DNA of 56,852 nt, from contig NZ_KL647137.1 in assembly GCF_000725805.1 (NCBI RefSeq), forward strand, positions 271,489 to 328,340, written 5' to 3'. Both the position numbers and the translations under genes were made by a program. Of this stretch, positions 8,358 to 15,894 are shown piece by piece. The notes beneath the pieces are model-generated. The model did not search any database. It was not told where the DNA came from and saw only the letters and a list, made by a program, of their open reading frames with translations. Source of the stretch: Streptomyces xanthophaeus. GTDB lineage: Bacteria; Actinomycetota; Actinomycetes; Streptomycetales; Streptomycetaceae. How positions within the stretch are numbered: position 1 is the stretch's first letter; every line of letters starts with the position of its first letter.

Positions 8358-9196
8358 AGCACGCACTCGCCCGGCTCCGGGCCCTCGGCGGCAGCCCGCT
8401 CCAGCGGATCTGCCTGTTCCTCCTCCTCACCTTCCTGCTGGTCGCGCTGCTGGCCCCCTGGCTCGCCCCGCACGACCCGACCTTCGGCCGCCTCGGCGAC
8501 AGCCTCCTGGGACCGGGCGCCGGACACTGGCTCGGCACCGACCAGGGCGGCCACGACACCCTCTCGGCACTGCTCGTCGGGACGCGCACCAGCCTCGCCG
8601 GACCGCTCGCGGTGGTGCTGTTCTCCACCGCCCTCGGCATCGCCGTGGGCCTGTTCGCCGCATGGCGCGGCGGCTGGGTCGACGCCGCCGTCAGCAGGGT
8701 GCTCGACGTCCTGTTCGCCTTCCCGGCCCTGCTGCTCGCCATCCTCGCCGTGGCCCTCTTCGGCAAGGGGATGACCGCTCCGGTGCTCGCCATGGCCCTC
8801 GCCTACATGCCGTACACCGCACGCCTCGTCCGGGGGCTCGCCGTACGCGAGAAGTCCCGGCCCTACATCGCCGCCTACCAGGTGCAGGGGCACTCCGCCG
8901 TGTTCGTCACGGTGCGCAGGATGCTGCCCAACATCGCGCCCACCCTGCTCGCCCAGTCGACGGTGAACTTCGGGTACGCGCTGCTCGACCTCGCCGCCCT
9001 CTCGTTCCTGGGCCTGGGCGTACAGCCGCCGACCCCCGACTGGGGCGCCATGATCAACCAGGGTCAGACGGCCGTGCTCCAGGGTCAGCCCCTGTCCGCG
9101 GTGGTCCCGGCCGTCGCGGTGGTCCTGGTGGTCGTCGCCTTCAACGTCGTCGGGGAGAACCTCGGCGACCGGCTCGCGGGAAGGGACTCCCGATGA
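8354..9196 (+). CDS. ABC importer permease, DppC/OppC type
   Basis: A 280-aa second permease with the OppC-type N-terminal region (LAPHDPTFGRLGDSLLGP, then HWLGTDQGGHDTLSALLVGTRTS split by a turn), five or six helices, and the EAA-like loop YIAAYQVQGHSAVFVTVRRM. The C-terminal SFLGLGVQPPTPDWGAM segment is diagnostic of the family. The GTG start overlaps the previous stop codon by four bases, indicating translational coupling and equal stoichiometry with the DppB-like partner. Confidence 0.94.
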   Translation: MKHALARLRALGGSPLQRICLFLLLTFLLVALLAPWLAPHDPTFGRLGDSLLGPGAGHWLGTDQGGHDTLSALLVGTRTSLAGPLAVVLFSTALGIAVGLFAAWRGGWVDAAVSRVLDVLFAFPALLLAILAVALFGKGMTAPVLAMALAYMPYTARLVRGLAVREKSRPYIAAYQVQGHSAVFVTVRRMLPNIAPTLLAQSTVNFGYALLDLAALSFLGLGVQPPTPDWGAMINQGQTAVLQGQPLSAVVPAVAVVLVVVAFNVVGENLGDRLAGRDSR

Positions 9197-10227
9197 CACT
9201 GCTCGCATACGAGGCCCTGACCGTCACCCTGCCCGGGACGGCCCGGCCGGTCCTGGACGGCGTCAGCCTCACCGTCGAGGAGGGCGAGATCGTCGCCCTC
9301 GTCGGCGAGTCCGGCTCCGGGAAATCCGTCACCGCCCGCGCCGCCCTCGGCCTCTTCCCCGACGGCGCCGCCACCGGCGGCCGGGTACGCGTCGACGGGA
9401 CCGACCTCGTCGGGGCCGATGCCGCGGCCCTGCGCGAGGTGCGCACCGCCAAGGCCGCGATGATCTACCAGGACCCCCGGGCCGCCATCAACCCGGTACG
9501 CCGGATCGGGGACTTCCTCACCGAGTCCCTGCGCCTGGTGCACCACTGGCCCAAGGCCCGGGCGCGCACCCGGGCCGCGGAACTCCTCGCCGCGGTGGGC
9601 CTGCCGGACCCCGTCCGGCACCTGGACCAGTACCCGCACGAGCTGTCCGGAGGCATGCTCCAGCGGGTCGTGATCGCCGCCGCCCTCACCGCCGAACCCC
9701 GGCTGCTGCTGTGCGACGAACCGACCACCGCACTCGACGTCAGCACGCAGGCCGAGATCCTGGCCGTCCTGGGAGGACTGCGCCGCGAACGCGGTCTGGG
9801 CATGCTCCTCATCACCCACGACATCGAGCTCGCCGCCGCCGTCGCCGACCGGGTCCACGTGATGTACGCGGGCCGCATCGTGGAGAGCGCCCCCGTGGCG
9901 GAACTCTTCGCCTCCCCCCGGCACCCCTACACCGCCGGCCTGCTCGGCTCCTCCCCGCCCCTGACGGGCCCCGACGGCCCCCCGCTCCGTCTCGTCCCGG
10001 TCCCCGGCTCCCCGATGGGCTTGCTGGAATCCGCACCGGGCTGCGCGTTCGCGCCGCGCTGCCGCTTCGCCGAGCCCGGACGCTGCGACCAGGGGCCGCC
10101 GCCGCTGCGGCAGCACGGACCGGCCCTCGTCGCCTGCCACCGCGCCGGTGAACTCGCCGGTACGGCCGCCGCCCGGCCCGGCCCGGAGCTGATCCTTTCC
10201 GTCCCGGCGTCCGAGGAGGACAGGTGA
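9193..10227 (+). CDS. ABC importer ATPase, DppD/OppD type
   Basis: A 344-aa cytoplasmic ATPase. Walker A is GESGSGKS (residues ~38-45), the Q-loop falls in MIYQDPRAAINP, the ABC signature is LSGGMLQRV, Walker B is LLLCDEPTTALDV and the switch His is in LLITHDIEL. The C-terminal oligopeptide/dipeptide extension is present (PLRLVPVPGSP followed by a CAFAPRCRFAEPGRC Cys cluster), as in family members that bind a 4Fe-4S cluster. The ATG overlaps the upstream stop by 4 bp; the in-frame extension to 8662 is a shadow of the permease gene. Confidence 0.95.
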   Translation: MTLLAYEALTVTLPGTARPVLDGVSLTVEEGEIVALVGESGSGKSVTARAALGLFPDGAATGGRVRVDGTDLVGADAAALREVRTAKAAMIYQDPRAAINPVRRIGDFLTESLRLVHHWPKARARTRAAELLAAVGLPDPVRHLDQYPHELSGGMLQRVVIAAALTAEPRLLLCDEPTTALDVSTQAEILAVLGGLRRERGLGMLLITHDIELAAAVADRVHVMYAGRIVESAPVAELFASPRHPYTAGLLGSSPPLTGPDGPPLRLVPVPGSPMGLLESAPGCAFAPRCRFAEPGRCDQGPPPLRQHGPALVACHRAGELAGTAAARPGPELILSVPASEEDR

Positions 10228-11126
10228 CCGCACCCGCCACGCCCACCCCCGCCCGCACGCCCGCGCTGCTCCAGGTGAGCGGCCTGCGCAAGACCTACCG
10301 GACCGGCGGTACGGAGGTCGTCGCCGTCGACGGCCTCTCGTTCGACCTGCGGGCCGGGGGAGCGCTCGGCATCGTCGGGGAGTCCGGCTCCGGGAAGACC
10401 ACCACGGCCCGGATGCTGATCGGCCTGGAGCGGCCCGACGCGGGCCGGATCCTCGTCCAAGGGGAGCCGCTGGCCGCCTCGGTACGCGGCCGGGCGGCCC
10501 GGCTGGCCCGTGCCAAGGCGGTCCAGATCGTCTTCCAGGACCCCTACCTCTCCCTGGACGCCCGCCTCTCCGTCGGCGCGACCGTCGACGGAGTGCTGCG
10601 GCTGCACGGCTCCCACGACCGGGCGGCCCGCGCCAGGCGGGTCACCGAGCTGCTGGACCAGGTCGGCCTCGGCGCCCGCGAGGCGGCCGCCCTGCCCCGC
10701 GGACTCTCCGGCGGACAGCGCCAACGCGCCGCGATCGCCCGGGCGCTGGCGGTGCAACCGGCCGTCCTGGTGCTCGACGAAGCGGTGTCCGCCCTGGACG
10801 TGTCGGTGCAGGCCCAGGTGCTCAACCTGCTGGCCGACATCCGGCGCGACACCGGCATCGGGCTGGTCTTCGTCAGCCACGACCTCGCCGTCGTCCGCTA
10901 CGTCTGCGACGAGGCGCTCGTCATGTACCGGGGCCGGACGATGGAGCACCGGCCCGTCGCCGAGCTCCTCACCTCCCCCCGCCATCCGTACACCCGGCTG
11001 CTGCTCGCCTCGGTGCCCCGCCCCGGCTGGGACCCCGACTCGATCAGCAGGCAGCGCCGGGCCCTGGACCCGGCCGGCGCCGTGCCCGCGGAAGGAGGCG
11101 GTGGACCTCTCCGGTCACAGCACTAG
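10224..11126 (+). CDS. ABC importer ATPase, DppF/OppF type
   Basis: A 300-aa ATPase partnering the DppD-like protein. Walker A GESGSGKT, Q-loop IVFQDPYLSLDARLSV, signature LSGGQRQRAAIARAL, Walker B VLVLDEAVSALDVSV and switch VSHDLAVV are all intact. The conserved SPRHPYTRLLLASVP tail is present, but the Cys-rich end seen in the partner is lacking. It is the last gene of the run; its TAG stop shares the CTAG tetranucleotide with the stop of the convergent response regulator, so there is no spacer for a terminator. Confidence 0.94.
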   Translation: MTAPATPTPARTPALLQVSGLRKTYRTGGTEVVAVDGLSFDLRAGGALGIVGESGSGKTTTARMLIGLERPDAGRILVQGEPLAASVRGRAARLARAKAVQIVFQDPYLSLDARLSVGATVDGVLRLHGSHDRAARARRVTELLDQVGLGAREAAALPRGLSGGQRQRAAIARALAVQPAVLVLDEAVSALDVSVQAQVLNLLADIRRDTGIGLVFVSHDLAVVRYVCDEALVMYRGRTMEHRPVAELLTSPRHPYTRLLLASVPRPGWDPDSISRQRRALDPAGAVPAEGGGGPLRSQH

Positions 11127-11800
11127 CCGAACTGTCCCGCCTGCCGCGCTTCGTGGGCGGCCAGCGCCGCCTCCACCCGGTTGCGTACGCCGAGCTTGCC
11201 GAGGATCGTGCTGACGTGCGCCTTCACGGTGCCCTCCACCAGGTGGAGGCGCGCGCCGATCTCGGCATTGGACAGGCCCGTGCCCAGCAGGGCCAGTACC
11301 TCGCGTTCCCGCGGGGTCAACCCCTGTACGGCGCGGACGGCATGGCCTGCGGGCCCGGCCGGCGTCCCGGCGGCCAGGTGCCCGCTGCGCAGGCCCGCGA
11401 TGACCCGCGCGGCGACCTTGGGGGAGAGGTACGCCCCTCCCGCAGCCACCGCGTGCACCCCCGTCAGCAGTTCGCGGGGGTCGTCGGCCTTCAGCAGGAA
11501 TCCGCTGGCGCCCTCCCGCAACGCCCGCGCGATGAACGCGTCCTCGCCGAAGGTGGTCAGCATGACCACGGCGGTGCCGGGCAGTTCGCGGTGGATCCGG
11601 GCCGCCGCCGCGATCCCGTCGAGCCGGGGCATCTGGATGTCCAGCAGGGCCACGGCAGGACGGTGCGTGCGCACGGCGTCGACGGCCCCGTGCCCGTCGG
11701 CCGCCTCGGCGACGACCTCGATGCCGGGATCCCGCGCCAGGATCGCGCGTACGCCCGCCCGGACCATCGCCTCGTCGTCTGCCACCAGCACCCGCACCAC
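11123..11800 (-). CDS. NarL/FixJ-type response regulator (LuxR HTH)
   Basis: A 225-aa regulator with a receiver domain (VLVADDEAMVRAGVRAIL; phospho-Asp in VALLDIQMPRLDG; Lys in GFLLKADDP) and a LuxR-type HTH (GLTPREREVLALLGTGLSNAEIG, then VEGTVKAHVS). The GTG at 11800 is preceded by TAGACT with a 7-nt gap, so the mRNA is probably leaderless; the open frame continues upstream without any ribosome site. The cognate kinase is probably the one at 14196-15866, separated by a divergent ABC transporter and a GNAT gene. Likely target: the divergent transporter operon starting at 11956 (inference). Confidence 0.93.
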   Translation of the reverse strand: MVRVLVADDEAMVRAGVRAILARDPGIEVVAEAADGHGAVDAVRTHRPAVALLDIQMPRLDGIAAAARIHRELPGTAVVMLTTFGEDAFIARALREGASGFLLKADDPRELLTGVHAVAAGGAYLSPKVAARVIAGLRSGHLAAGTPAGPAGHAVRAVQGLTPREREVLALLGTGLSNAEIGARLHLVEGTVKAHVSTILGKLGVRNRVEAALAAHEARQAGQFG

Positions 11801-11807
11801 GGGGCGA

Positions 11808-11813
11808 AGTCTA
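11808..11813 (-). promoter_or_regulatory. -10 hexamer TAGACT of leaderless response regulator gene
   Basis: On the complementary strand TAGACT ends 7 nt before the GTG start, the spacing expected when transcription begins at the start codon. No convincing -35 is visible, which would fit activator-dependent control. Confidence 0.55.
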
Positions 11814-11955
11814 ACGACGGGCACGCCGGGCGCCGTTCGTCGGGGAGCACCCCCGTCGAAAGTAGGGGGCCGGCCGCCGACCCGGGGCCGATGCGGGGCG
11901 GGCGCCGCGATTCCTACAGTCGCAGCACGTGACCGCACACACATGAGGGGCACCC

Positions 11956-12909
11956 GTGATCACCCTGCGAGGACTGACGAAACGGTACGGCGCGAGGACC
12001 GCCGTGAACGACCTCACCCTGGACGTCGAGCCCGGCCGGGTGACCGGCTTCCTGGGCCCCAACGGCGCCGGGAAGTCGACCACGATGCGCATGATCCTCG
12101 GCCTGGACCACCCCACCGCCGGAGCGGCCCTCGTCGACGGCAAGCCGTACGCCTCGCTGCGCCACCCGGCGCGCGAGGTCGGGGCGCTGCTCGACGCGAA
12201 GGCCCTGCACCCGGCCCGTTCGGCCCGCAGCCACCTCATCGCACAGGCCCGCAGCAACGGCATCCCCGTGCGCCGGGTGGACGAGGTCCTGGAAGAGGTG
12301 GGGCTGGCCGCGGTGGCCCGCAGGCGCGCCGGGGCGTTCTCCCTCGGCATGTACCAGCGGCTCGGCGTCGCCGGGGCGCTGCTGGGCGATCCGAAGGTGC
12401 TCGTCCTCGACGAGCCGGTCAACGGCCTCGACCCCGACGGCGTGCGCTGGGTACGCGAACTGGTGCGCGCGCAGGCCGCACAGGGCCGGACGGTATTCCT
12501 GTCGAGCCATCTGATGAGCGAGATGCAGCTGACGGCCGACCGGCTCGTCGCCATCGGCCGGGGCAGGCTGCTGGCGGACACCCCGCTGGCGGAGCTGCTC
12601 GCCGCCAGCGCGGTGGCCTGCGTACGGGTGGCTACACCGGCCGCGGAGGACCTGCGCACCCTCACCGCCGGGCTGCTCGCGGCCGGAGCCGTGTCCGTGG
12701 AGCCCGCCGGGGGCGCAGAACGCGACGTCGTCCTCGTCAGGGGCAGCACCGCGGCGCAGGTGGGCGACATCGCCCACCGCCTCGGCATCCGGCTGCACCA
12801 ACTGCACAGCGTCAGCGCCTCGCTGGAACAGGCCTACATGGAACTGACCGGAGCCAGCGTGGAGTACACGACCGGGCCCGTCCCGGCGCACCACCACCCG
12901 GAGGCGTGA
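11956..12909 (+). CDS. ABC transporter ATPase, DrrA/BcrA-like (export type)
   Basis: A 317-aa single nucleotide-binding domain with C-terminal extension. Visible motifs: Walker A GPNGAGKST, Q-loop around EVGALLDAKALHP, signature FSLGMYQRLGVAGAL (an LSxGM variant typical of this subfamily), Walker B VLVLDEPVNGLDPDG and switch LSSHLMSEM. This pattern belongs to two-component exporters for drugs, bacitracin or lantibiotics. GTG start with GAGGGG about 8 nt upstream. The permease gene overlaps by 4 bp. The divergent response regulator suggests the pair is induced by a signal such as envelope stress or an antibiotic, which is inference. Confidence 0.94.
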   Translation: MITLRGLTKRYGARTAVNDLTLDVEPGRVTGFLGPNGAGKSTTMRMILGLDHPTAGAALVDGKPYASLRHPAREVGALLDAKALHPARSARSHLIAQARSNGIPVRRVDEVLEEVGLAAVARRRAGAFSLGMYQRLGVAGALLGDPKVLVLDEPVNGLDPDGVRWVRELVRAQAAQGRTVFLSSHLMSEMQLTADRLVAIGRGRLLADTPLAELLAASAVACVRVATPAAEDLRTLTAGLLAAGAVSVEPAGGAERDVVLVRGSTAAQVGDIAHRLGIRLHQLHSVSASLEQAYMELTGASVEYTTGPVPAHHHPEA

Positions 12910-13733
12910 GCAACGTGACCACCGATGCACCCCTCTCCCCTGTGGGTCCCCGTCTGCGTCCCCGTACAGGCCCCGGCCCCCTCCCCGCGGGCGGCGGACT
13001 GACCGGCGCGGTCGCCGCCGAATGGACCAAGCTGTGGTCCCTGCGCGCCCCGTACGTATGCCTCGCGGCCGGGATCCTGCTGACCAGCGTGTTCACCTTC
13101 TACTACGGGTCCCTGGCCCGGATCGACGACGAACCGCTCCAGCCCCTCGGCAACGCCCCGGCCTACTCCGTCCTCCTCGGACAGTTCGTCTTCGTCGTCC
13201 TCGCGATGACCACGGTGACGGGCGAGTACGTCACCGGCAGCGTCCGCACGTCCCTGCTGTGGGTGCCCGTCCGGTACCGCGTCCAGCTGGCCAAGTCGGC
13301 CGTGGTGGCCGCGGTGTGCTTCCCCGCGGGAACCGCCTACGCCGTCCTCGGGATGGCCGTCGCATGGACGCCGTTCCGCGGTCACGCCACCTTCGCCCCG
13401 GCCGAAGCGGCCTCCCAGGTGCTGGCGACGGGGCTCTACTGCGCGCTGATCGGCGTCCTGACGGTGGGCGTGTCCTTCGCGCTGAGGTCGGCCGCGGCGA
13501 CCCTGTCCGTGCTCTTCGTGCTGCTCTCGGGTCTGCCGAGTGCCTGCACCGCGCTCGGCGGCGGCTTCCTCCTCACCGTCAACGACTACCTCCCACAGAC
13601 CGCCGGCGGTCACTTCACGATCGTCGACGGCCTTGCCCCGTACCCGCCGGTGGCCGCGATACTGATCATGGCGGCCTGGGCGGCCGCCGCCCAGCTGGCC
13701 GGCCGGTCCGTACTGCGGCTCCGAGACGCATGA
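12906..13733 (+). CDS. ABC-2 type transporter permease
   Basis: A 275-aa membrane protein partner of the preceding ATPase. A Pro-rich leader of about 30 residues precedes AAEWTKLWSLRAPYVCLAAG, the standard opening of streptomycete ABC-2 permeases; about six helices follow, with TGEYVTGSVRTSLLWVPVR in the first cytoplasmic loop. The GTG at 12906 overlaps the ATPase stop (GTGA); a second in-frame GTG at 12915 is an alternative. The long upstream open frame to 11181 is spurious. Confidence 0.9.
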   Translation: MSNVTTDAPLSPVGPRLRPRTGPGPLPAGGGLTGAVAAEWTKLWSLRAPYVCLAAGILLTSVFTFYYGSLARIDDEPLQPLGNAPAYSVLLGQFVFVVLAMTTVTGEYVTGSVRTSLLWVPVRYRVQLAKSAVVAAVCFPAGTAYAVLGMAVAWTPFRGHATFAPAEAASQVLATGLYCALIGVLTVGVSFALRSAAATLSVLFVLLSGLPSACTALGGGFLLTVNDYLPQTAGGHFTIVDGLAPYPPVAAILIMAAWAAAAQLAGRSVLRLRDA

Positions 13734-13794
13734 GGGCCGGGCCGCCCGTACGGACGGGACGGCGCAGATGACCATGACCGAGGGGGAAGACGAC

Positions 13795-14199
13795 GTGCCC
13801 TACGAGATGAGGCCCGGCGTGCCGGACGTCGAGACCTACCGCCGGCTGCGCGGTGAGACGGGGCTCGGCGCGAAGACCGTGGAGGGAGCGCTGATCGGGC
13901 TGCCGAACTCCTGGTACTGCGTGACGGCCCGGCACGACGGGGAGACGGTCGGCATGGGGCGGATCGTCGGCGACGGCGGTTGCTTCCTCCAGATCGTCGA
14001 CATCTGCGTCCTCCCGGACCACCAGGGCCGCGGTCTGGGCAAGCAGATCATGGCGGCGCTGTCCGCCGAGCTCGAACGGCGCGCCCCGCAGGGCACGTAC
14101 GTGTCCCTGATGGCCGACGGCGACGCCCGCCACCTCTACGCGAAGTTCGGTTTCGCCGAGACCGCACCCGCCTCGGTGGGCATGGCCCGCCTGCTGTGA
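13795..14199 (+). CDS. GNAT family N-acetyltransferase
   Basis: A 134-aa acetyl-CoA-dependent acyltransferase. The core is visible: the beta4 segment LQIVDICVLPDHQGRGLGKQIM contains the Q/RxxGxG/A acetyl-CoA loop (QGRGLG), and the C-terminal YAKFGFAET closes the fold. GTG at 13795 has GAGGGGGAA six nt upstream, better than the in-frame ATG at 13768. The kinase start overlaps its stop (GTGA), so it is co-translated with the two-component sensor. Substrate unknown; it could modify the compound handled by the neighbouring exporter (inference). Confidence 0.88.
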   Translation: MPYEMRPGVPDVETYRRLRGETGLGAKTVEGALIGLPNSWYCVTARHDGETVGMGRIVGDGGCFLQIVDICVLPDHQGRGLGKQIMAALSAELERRAPQGTYVSLMADGDARHLYAKFGFAETAPASVGMARLL

Positions 14200-15866
14200 G
14201 GACGCCCCGCCCGGTGGCCCGCCCGGTGGCCCGTACGGCAGCGGCAGCCCTTGCGGGACCGGTCGTGCGGGACCTGGCGCTGTGGGCCGTACTGGCGGGC
14301 GCCGGGGTCTTCGCCTATCTGGAGCAGGCGGCGCCCTCCGCGTTCCTGCTGCTGGTCCTGCCGCTCCCGGTGCTCGCCGCGGCCGTCGCCCTCAGCCGCA
14401 GCCGGCCCGCCGCGGCCGTGTTCCTGGCGAACGCGGCGTGCGCGGCGGGCCTCGCCGACGACCCGCCGGCGGCCAGCGCGTACCTGCTGGCGCTCGCCGC
14501 CCTGACGTACCTGCTCGCCCTGCGGGATCCCGGCGCCGGGAAGGCCCTGCTGCTGTTCGCGGCCTGCACGGCCACCGACCTCGCGCTGTGCGCCGTCCTG
14601 GGCGTCGGCTCCGTGTACTGGTTCTACACCGTGACGCTGATCCCCGTCGCCCTGGTGCTGCCCTGGCTGGCCGGCCGCTACCGGCTCGCGCGGCTCGCGC
14701 TGGTCCGCGACGGCTGGCAGCGGGCCCGGGACCTGGAGGAGCGGCAGCGGTCCGTGGCCGAGGAGGCGCGGCTGCGGGAACGGACCCGGATCGCGGCCGA
14801 CATGCACGATTCGCTCGGCCACGAGCTCAGCCTCGTCGCCCTGCGCGCCGGAGCCCTGGAGCTCTCCCCGACCCTGACCGAACAGGACCGGGCGGACCTC
14901 GCCGAGCTGCGCGCGGCCGTCTCCGACACGGTCGGCCACCTGCGCGACACCATCGGCGTCCTGCGTGACGGCGCGGACGCGGACCCGGTGGACCTGGCGG
15001 ATTTGGCGGACCTCGGGTCCCCGGTGGTCCCGGCGGCGTCCGAGCCGGTCGAGGAACTCGCCCGCAGGGCATGCGAGTCCGGCGTCACCGTGGAACTGAG
15101 CCGCGACGGCGCCCGGCCCGTCCTGCCGCCCCTGGTCGACCGCACCCTCTACCGGGTGGTGCAGGAATCCCTCACGAACGCCGTCAAGCACGCACCCGGC
15201 AGCGCCGTCCGCATACGCCTCGTCCACGGCGGCGGCCGCACCACGGTACGGGTGACCAACTCGGCCCCGCCGTCGCCCCTTGCGCCGCCCCCGCCGGCCG
15301 GGCCGGCACCGGGCCACCGCGGGCTGACCGGCCTGCGCGAACGGGTGCAGATGATCGGCGGGACGCTGCACGCCGCTCCCCGCGACGGGGGCTACGAACT
15401 GCTCGCCACCCTCCCCGACCGGGTGGGCCCGGGCCCCGGCCGCCCGGCCGGCGCCGCGGGGAGCCGGGAGGAGCCGGGCACGGAATCCGTACGCCGGCTC
15501 ACCGCCGCCCGGCGCAGCACCCGTCGCCGGTTCGCGGCCGCCTTCGCGGCCCCGGCGGCGCTCGGCCTCCTCATGCTGGGCAGCGCCGGGTACCTGGCGC
15601 ACCAGCTGACCACCTGCGTACTGCGCCCTGCGGACTTCGCGGCGATCGAGGCGGGCCGGGACCGGGCCGAGTTCGCCCGGCTCCTGCCGCAGCGGGCGTG
15701 GCGCCACGCACCGGAGGCCGTGACCGCACGGCCCGTCCCGCCCGGTACGGTCTGCGCCTACTACCGGTCGAACGGCAACCTCCTGGACGAGGTCGACGTC
15801 TACCGGCTGTGCTACGAGGGCTCCCGACTGGTGGCCAAGGACGTCCTGCCGGGCGGGCCGGGGTGA
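14196..15866 (+). CDS. NarL-type sensor histidine kinase with C-terminal extracytoplasmic tail
   Basis: A 556-aa membrane kinase. Residues ~20-165 form about five or six helices; the dimerisation/phosphoacceptor region (RIAADMHDSLGHELSL) carries His204; the HATPase region has LTNAVKHAPGS and GLTGLRERVQMIGG. Unusually, a further hydrophobic segment lies at ~448-468 after the ATPase domain, followed by an ~85-residue tail with three Cys residues and a charged region loosely like an SmpA/BLIP-type domain. The kinase core is thus sandwiched between membrane anchors. GTG start overlaps the GNAT stop. It probably phosphorylates the response regulator at 11123-11800; the two flank the ABC exporter. 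Function of the tail is unknown, possibly ligand sensing. Confidence 0.9.
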   Translation: MRTPRPVARPVARTAAAALAGPVVRDLALWAVLAGAGVFAYLEQAAPSAFLLLVLPLPVLAAAVALSRSRPAAAVFLANAACAAGLADDPPAASAYLLALAALTYLLALRDPGAGKALLLFAACTATDLALCAVLGVGSVYWFYTVTLIPVALVLPWLAGRYRLARLALVRDGWQRARDLEERQRSVAEEARLRERTRIAADMHDSLGHELSLVALRAGALELSPTLTEQDRADLAELRAAVSDTVGHLRDTIGVLRDGADADPVDLADLADLGSPVVPAASEPVEELARRACESGVTVELSRDGARPVLPPLVDRTLYRVVQESLTNAVKHAPGSAVRIRLVHGGGRTTVRVTNSAPPSPLAPPPPAGPAPGHRGLTGLRERVQMIGGTLHAAPRDGGYELLATLPDRVGPGPGRPAGAAGSREEPGTESVRRLTAARRSTRRRFAAAFAAPAALGLLMLGSAGYLAHQLTTCVLRPADFAAIEAGRDRAEFARLLPQRAWRHAPEAVTARPVPPGTVCAYYRSNGNLLDEVDVYRLCYEGSRLVAKDVLPGGPG

Positions 15867-15888
15867 CGGGGGTGACGGGGGTGACGGG
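15862..15888 (+). repeat. Three copies of 9-bp GGTGACGGG at kinase stop codon
   Basis: Three perfect tandem copies. Because the unit is 9 bp, each copy places a TGA in the kinase frame (15864, 15873, 15882), giving triple in-frame stops. Confidence 0.9.
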
Positions 15889-15894
15889 GCCTGC

